Of a DNA stretch of 64,000 nt, positions 60,821 to 64,000 are shown in pieces. The notes below the pieces were generated by a model. That model was not told the origin of the DNA. It saw nothing but the letters and a program-made list of their open reading frames with translations, and did not search any database. The position numbers and the translations under genes were made by a program. The stretch is taken from the NCBI RefSeq assembly GCF_019802345.1, contig NZ_JAINDZ010000013.1:1-64000 (forward strand), given 5' to 3'. The stretch's first letter is position 1, and the number at the start of each line of letters is the position of its first letter. Source of the DNA: Methylosinus sp. Sm6. Lineage in GTDB: Bacteria; Pseudomonadota; Alphaproteobacteria; Rhizobiales; Beijerinckiaceae.

Positions 60821-62068
60821 TTAAGCCGTCTGCGGCCGGCCCTGCGCGATGAAGCGGACGCGCGCCGCCTCGAGCCCCCAGGCAGCCCCCACGAAGATCC
60901 AGAAGAAGCGCCAATGATCGAGGTCGATCTGCAGCCCCTGCAGAAAGAACACCAGCAACGCGGCAGCGACGAGCTGCGCCGGCCTCTGGAACGGCGTGCG
61001 CTGCAGGCTCGCGCGAAACAGCACGCCGAGCGTGAGAATCGCGAGGCCGAAAAAGGCGAAGCCGCCGAGCCAGCCATTGGAGGCGAAGGCGTTCACATAG
61101 CTATTGTGCGGCTCGACGCCGAAGGTCAGGCGAAAGCGCAGCGGCCCCATGCCGTTCGGCCGCTCGACCAGCATGGGCAGCGAGCGCAGCTGATTGCCGA
61201 ACCGCCCGGTCGGGCCTTCGTCGTATTCCTGCGTCGCCGACGCCCGCTTGAAGAAGAATTCGCGCACCGAGGAGTCTCCGGCGAGCGCGCCGGCGACGGC
61301 GAGCGAGACGAGGAGGGTCACCGCCACCGCCGCCGCGCCGATGCGCATCCGCATGCGCCGCGACTCCGCGGTGATCATCGACAGCAGCGTGAGCACGAAT
61401 ACGGAGACGATCGCCGCGCCCCAGGAGCCGCGCGAGAAGGAGGCGAACAAGGCCGCGCCCGACAGGAGCAGGCCGAGCAGAGTGACCGGCCAGAAGCGCA
61501 TGCGGCCGAGCAGCAGCCGTTGCACGAAGAACAGCACGCCCGGCACCATATAGGAGCCGAGCACATTGGGGTCCTTGAACGGCGCCATGGCGCGGCCCTC
61601 GAGCGTCATCGCCTGAGGATCGCCGACGACCTGCGCCCAGGAGCCGACCGCGATCACCGCCGCCAGCATGCAGCTCGCCGCATATCCGCTCATGCACAAT
61701 TCGAAGCGCCGCGCGGCGTCCTGCGAGAAGAACAGCATATAGAAGACGCCGGTCATCGAAATGAACAGCGTATGCGTCATGAAGTCGACGGGATCGTGCT
61801 CGTTCCAATAGGGAATGAGCGAGATATAGCCGCCGAGCGTCCACAGGAGGAGCAGCGCCGCGCCGGGCAGCACCGCGCGATGCAGAGTGAAGCCGCCGAG
61901 GAACCAGACGACCATGGTCGAGAGAATGAGAAAATCATAAGGAGACGGCTCGATGAACACCACCGAGCCGGAACAGGACGTGATCCAGAACAGCGCTTCG
62001 AGCAGCCGCGCATAGTTCAATGTCGGACCGGACGATGGCGCCGCGGCGTCTGTCACCGTTTGCGCCAT
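60821..62068 (-). CDS. O-antigen ligase / Wzy-like polysaccharide polymerase
   Basis: A 415-residue inner-membrane protein with about ten helices and a large periplasmic loop (about 250-330). The Wzy_C/WaaL-type core is visible as FSRGSWGAAIVSVFVLTLLS, PMLVERPNGMGPLRFRLTFGVEPHNSYVNAFASNGWLGG (the H-N-x-Y/F loop) and the last helices. Members either polymerise O-units or ligate O-antigen to lipid A core; which cannot be told here. It pairs with the acyltransferase 83 bp downstream. Confidence 0.85.
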   Translation of the reverse strand: MAQTVTDAAAPSSGPTLNYARLLEALFWITSCSGSVVFIEPSPYDFLILSTMVVWFLGGFTLHRAVLPGAALLLLWTLGGYISLIPYWNEHDPVDFMTHTLFISMTGVFYMLFFSQDAARRFELCMSGYAASCMLAAVIAVGSWAQVVGDPQAMTLEGRAMAPFKDPNVLGSYMVPGVLFFVQRLLLGRMRFWPVTLLGLLLSGAALFASFSRGSWGAAIVSVFVLTLLSMITAESRRMRMRIGAAAVAVTLLVSLAVAGALAGDSSVREFFFKRASATQEYDEGPTGRFGNQLRSLPMLVERPNGMGPLRFRLTFGVEPHNSYVNAFASNGWLGGFAFFGLAILTLGVLFRASLQRTPFQRPAQLVAAALLVFFLQGLQIDLDHWRFFWIFVGAAWGLEAARVRFIAQGRPQTA

Positions 62069-62217
62069 GTCGAGTTCCGCTGTGCCGCCGCGCCCCCGGG
62101 CGCGACAGGATCGGGATGAGCGATGAAGACGGCGTCTTTGCGATTTGGTAGCCTCGCTATAGTTAAGAAAGCGTGATCTCGGCTTGGCGTAACGCGCCCT
62201 CACCCGGAGCCGCTCCC

Positions 62218-64000
62218 ATGAATCGGCAATTCGCCGCTATGCGCCTCCCGACCGGACGACGGCGCGACGACGCGCTGCTGCGCGCCGCCGAAACATCGAG
62301 CGAGGAGCTGCTGGCGCGGCTGCGAACGACTCGCAACGGCCTTTCCGCGCGCGAGGCGGCGCTGCGGCTGCGTCATGTGGGCCTCAACCGCATCGCCCGC
62401 GAACGTCGTCCCAATATGTTGCGAGAACTCGCCGGCCGGGCCAAGAATCCGCTCAATGCGCTGCTGCTGTCGCTCGCCCTCGCCTCCTATGCTCTCGGCG
62501 ATGTGCGCGCGGCGATCGTCATCGCCGCAATGGTGGCGCTCAGCGTCGGCCTCGCCTTCGTCCAGGAGCATCGCTCCAACGAGGCCGCCGCGAAGCTGCA
62601 AGCCATGGTGCGCACCCACGCTTCCGTGCGCCGCCCGGGCGCGCATACGGCGGACGGGTTCGTCGAGGAGCCGGTCGAGCGGCTGGCGCCGGGCGATATT
62701 CTGCGGCTTTCCGCCGGCGACATGATTCCCGCCGATCTCAGGCTCATCGACGCCAAGGATCTGTTCGTCAATCAATCGGCGCTGACCGGCGAATCCATGC
62801 CGGTCGAGAAGACCGCGCAGCCCGCGCCTGCGCGCGATCCGTTCGAGGCGAAAAATCTCGCGCTGATGGGCGCGAATGTCGTCAGCGGCTATGCGACGGC
62901 GGTCGTCGTCGAGACGGGACGGCGCACCTTGTTCGGCGCCATGGCCGACGAGATCGCCGGGCCGCGCGTCGAGACGAGCTTCGATCGCGGCGTCACGCGC
63001 TTCACTTTGCTGATGATCGCCTTCATGACGGTGATGGCGCCCGCCGTCTTCGTCATCAATGGGGCCACCAAGGGCGATTGGCTGCAGGCGATGCTGTTCG
63101 CCGTCTCGGTCGCCGTGGGCCTCACGCCCGAAATGCTGCCGATGATCGTCACCGTCAATCTCGCCAAGGGCGCGATCGCCATCTCGCGCAAGAAGGTGAT
63201 CGTGAAGCGGCTGAACGCCATTCAGAACTTCGGCGCGATGGACGTGCTGTGCACCGACAAGACCGGCACGCTGACGCAGGACCGCATCATATTGAAGCGC
63301 TGCCTCGACATATTCGGCGAGGATTCGGCCCGCGTGCTCGAGCTCGCCTTTCTCAACAGTCATTTTCAATCGGGGCTGAAAAATCTGCTCGATCGCGCCG
63401 TGCTCGAGCATCACGAGCTCGCTCACGCGCTGCGGCCCGATCATGCATTCGAGAAGATCGACGAAATCCCCTTCGACTTCGAGCGTCGTCGCCTCTCCGT
63501 GGTGGTGCGGCGCGACGACGGACCGCATCTTTTGATATGCAAAGGCGCCGTCGAGGAGCTGTTCGCCGCCTCCAGCCGTTACGAGACCGAGAGCGGCTGC
63601 GGGGCTCTCGACGCCGCGCATCTCGACGCCGCGCGGCGCGAGACCGACGAGCTGAACGGCGACGGCTTCCGCGTCGTCGCCGTCGCCTATAAGGAGCTGC
63701 CGCAGGAGCAGGCCGTCTTCTCGACCGCGGACGAGCGCGAGCTCATTCTCGTCGGCTATATCGCCTTTCTCGATCCGCCCAAGGACAGCGCCGCCGGCGC
63801 CATCGCGGCTCTCGCCGGAGCCGGCGTCGCGGTGAAGATATTGACCGGCGACAATGACGCGGTCACCCGCAAGGTATGCAAGGATGTCGGCCTCGCCGTC
63901 GATCGCGTCGCGCTCGGCGCCGAAGTCGAGCAGGCGAGCGACGCGGAGCTCGACGCGCTCGCGGAGAAGACCGTTGTTTTCGCCAAGCTGTCGCCGCCGC
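62218..64000 (+). CDS. mgtA: magnesium-translocating P-type ATPase (MgtA-like), truncated by window end
   Basis: At least 594 residues, continuing past the window. It is a P3B-type ATPase: N-terminal cytoplasmic segment, first helices (NPLNALLLSLALASYALG; AAIVIAAMVALSVGLAFV), actuator LTGESMPV, M4 motif VGLTPEMLPMIVTVNLAKGA (diagnostic for MgtA/MgtB), phosphorylation Asp347 in DKTGTLT, and the nucleotide domain up to ILTGDNDAVT. It would import Mg2+ across the inner membrane. ATG 62218 starts MNRQFAAMRLP; the gene is divergent from the O-antigen-ligase gene. No mgtL-type leader was recognised in the 150-bp gap. Confidence 0.92.
   Translation, partial: MNRQFAAMRLPTGRRRDDALLRAAETSSEELLARLRTTRNGLSAREAALRLRHVGLNRIARERRPNMLRELAGRAKNPLNALLLSLALASYALGDVRAAIVIAAMVALSVGLAFVQEHRSNEAAAKLQAMVRTHASVRRPGAHTADGFVEEPVERLAPGDILRLSAGDMIPADLRLIDAKDLFVNQSALTGESMPVEKTAQPAPARDPFEAKNLALMGANVVSGYATAVVVETGRRTLFGAMADEIAGPRVETSFDRGVTRFTLLMIAFMTVMAPAVFVINGATKGDWLQAMLFAVSVAVGLTPEMLPMIVTVNLAKGAIAISRKKVIVKRLNAIQNFGAMDVLCTDKTGTLTQDRIILKRCLDIFGEDSARVLELAFLNSHFQSGLKNLLDRAVLEHHELAHALRPDHAFEKIDEIPFDFERRRLSVVVRRDDGPHLLICKGAVEELFAASSRYETESGCGALDAAHLDAARRETDELNGDGFRVVAVAYKELPQEQAVFSTADERELILVGYIAFLDPPKDSAAGAIAALAGAGVAVKILTGDNDAVTRKVCKDVGLAVDRVALGAEVEQASDAELDALAEKTVVFAKLSPP

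Noticed and set aside
62069-62217. Magnesium-sensing leader before the MgtA-like gene.
   Set aside because: The gap is only 149 bp, with no clear leader ORF or switching hairpins visible.

Overview
The window is high-GC, gene-dense bacterial chromosome. The gene families (DUF2336, DUF1491, DUF3008, GapR/DUF2312, a PleC/DivJ-style histidine kinase, Bpt leucyltransferase, PhnA-like membrane protein, REP-like repeats built around a conserved CTCGTCCTGAGGAG core) point to an alphaproteobacterium of the Hyphomicrobiales (Rhizobiales). The overall flavour fits the Methylocystaceae/Beijerinckiaceae side, but that is inference and no methane- or methanol-oxidation gene is present to prove it. No rRNA, tRNA, CRISPR array, integrase, transposase or phage gene was seen.

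Layout. 0.2-7.6 kb: housekeeping and cell-envelope genes (CAP lipoprotein, DUF2336, DUF1491, peptidoglycan-binding protein coupled to a PAS histidine kinase, sufE, gabD-type dehydrogenase). 8-18.7 kb: one long plus-strand operon for peptide import and breakdown: two tandem Yej-type binding proteins, YejB, YejE, a VapBC-like toxin-antitoxin pair wedged inside with 4-bp overlaps, YejF, an M17 aminopeptidase and an NlpC/P60 hydrolase. 18.8-25.3 kb: an unrecognised large secreted protein, then LPS-heptose genes hldD, hldE, an AGE-family epimerase and gmhB. 25.3-35.4 kb: accessory stress/metal region: an SDR pseudogene, two DUF892 ferritin-like proteins, Mn-catalase, two 24-25 aa membrane microproteins, a BON protein, TerC, two small proteins (one HMA-like) and a P-type ATPase with its own degenerate HMA-like N terminus, interspersed with large palindromes. 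36-38 kb: two cobalamin genes.

38-45 kb is the most distinctive part: a secreted sulfatase ending in dockerin-like calcium loops, its formylglycine-generating enzyme carrying an apparent signal peptide, and a NarL-type two-component pair. A ~81-bp non-coding element, about 95% identical in two copies, sits just upstream of the sulfatase gene and, facing the other way, upstream of a small secreted-protein gene at the far end; the second copy includes a perfect 34-bp palindrome. 46-51.7 kb: a tightly overlapping minus-strand operon of an acyl carrier protein, ketosynthase, two hot-dog dehydratase-like proteins, an SDR reductase and two membrane glycosyltransferases, which looks like a dedicated acyl-chain/glycolipid pathway. 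51.9-64 kb: methylmalonyl-CoA mutase small subunit, L,D-transpeptidase, Bpt, RDD protein, GapR, an outer-membrane barrel, an acyltransferase-3 protein, an O-antigen-ligase-like protein and a 3'-truncated MgtA-type ATPase running off the window end.

All family assignments were made by reading the sequence; no database search was run.
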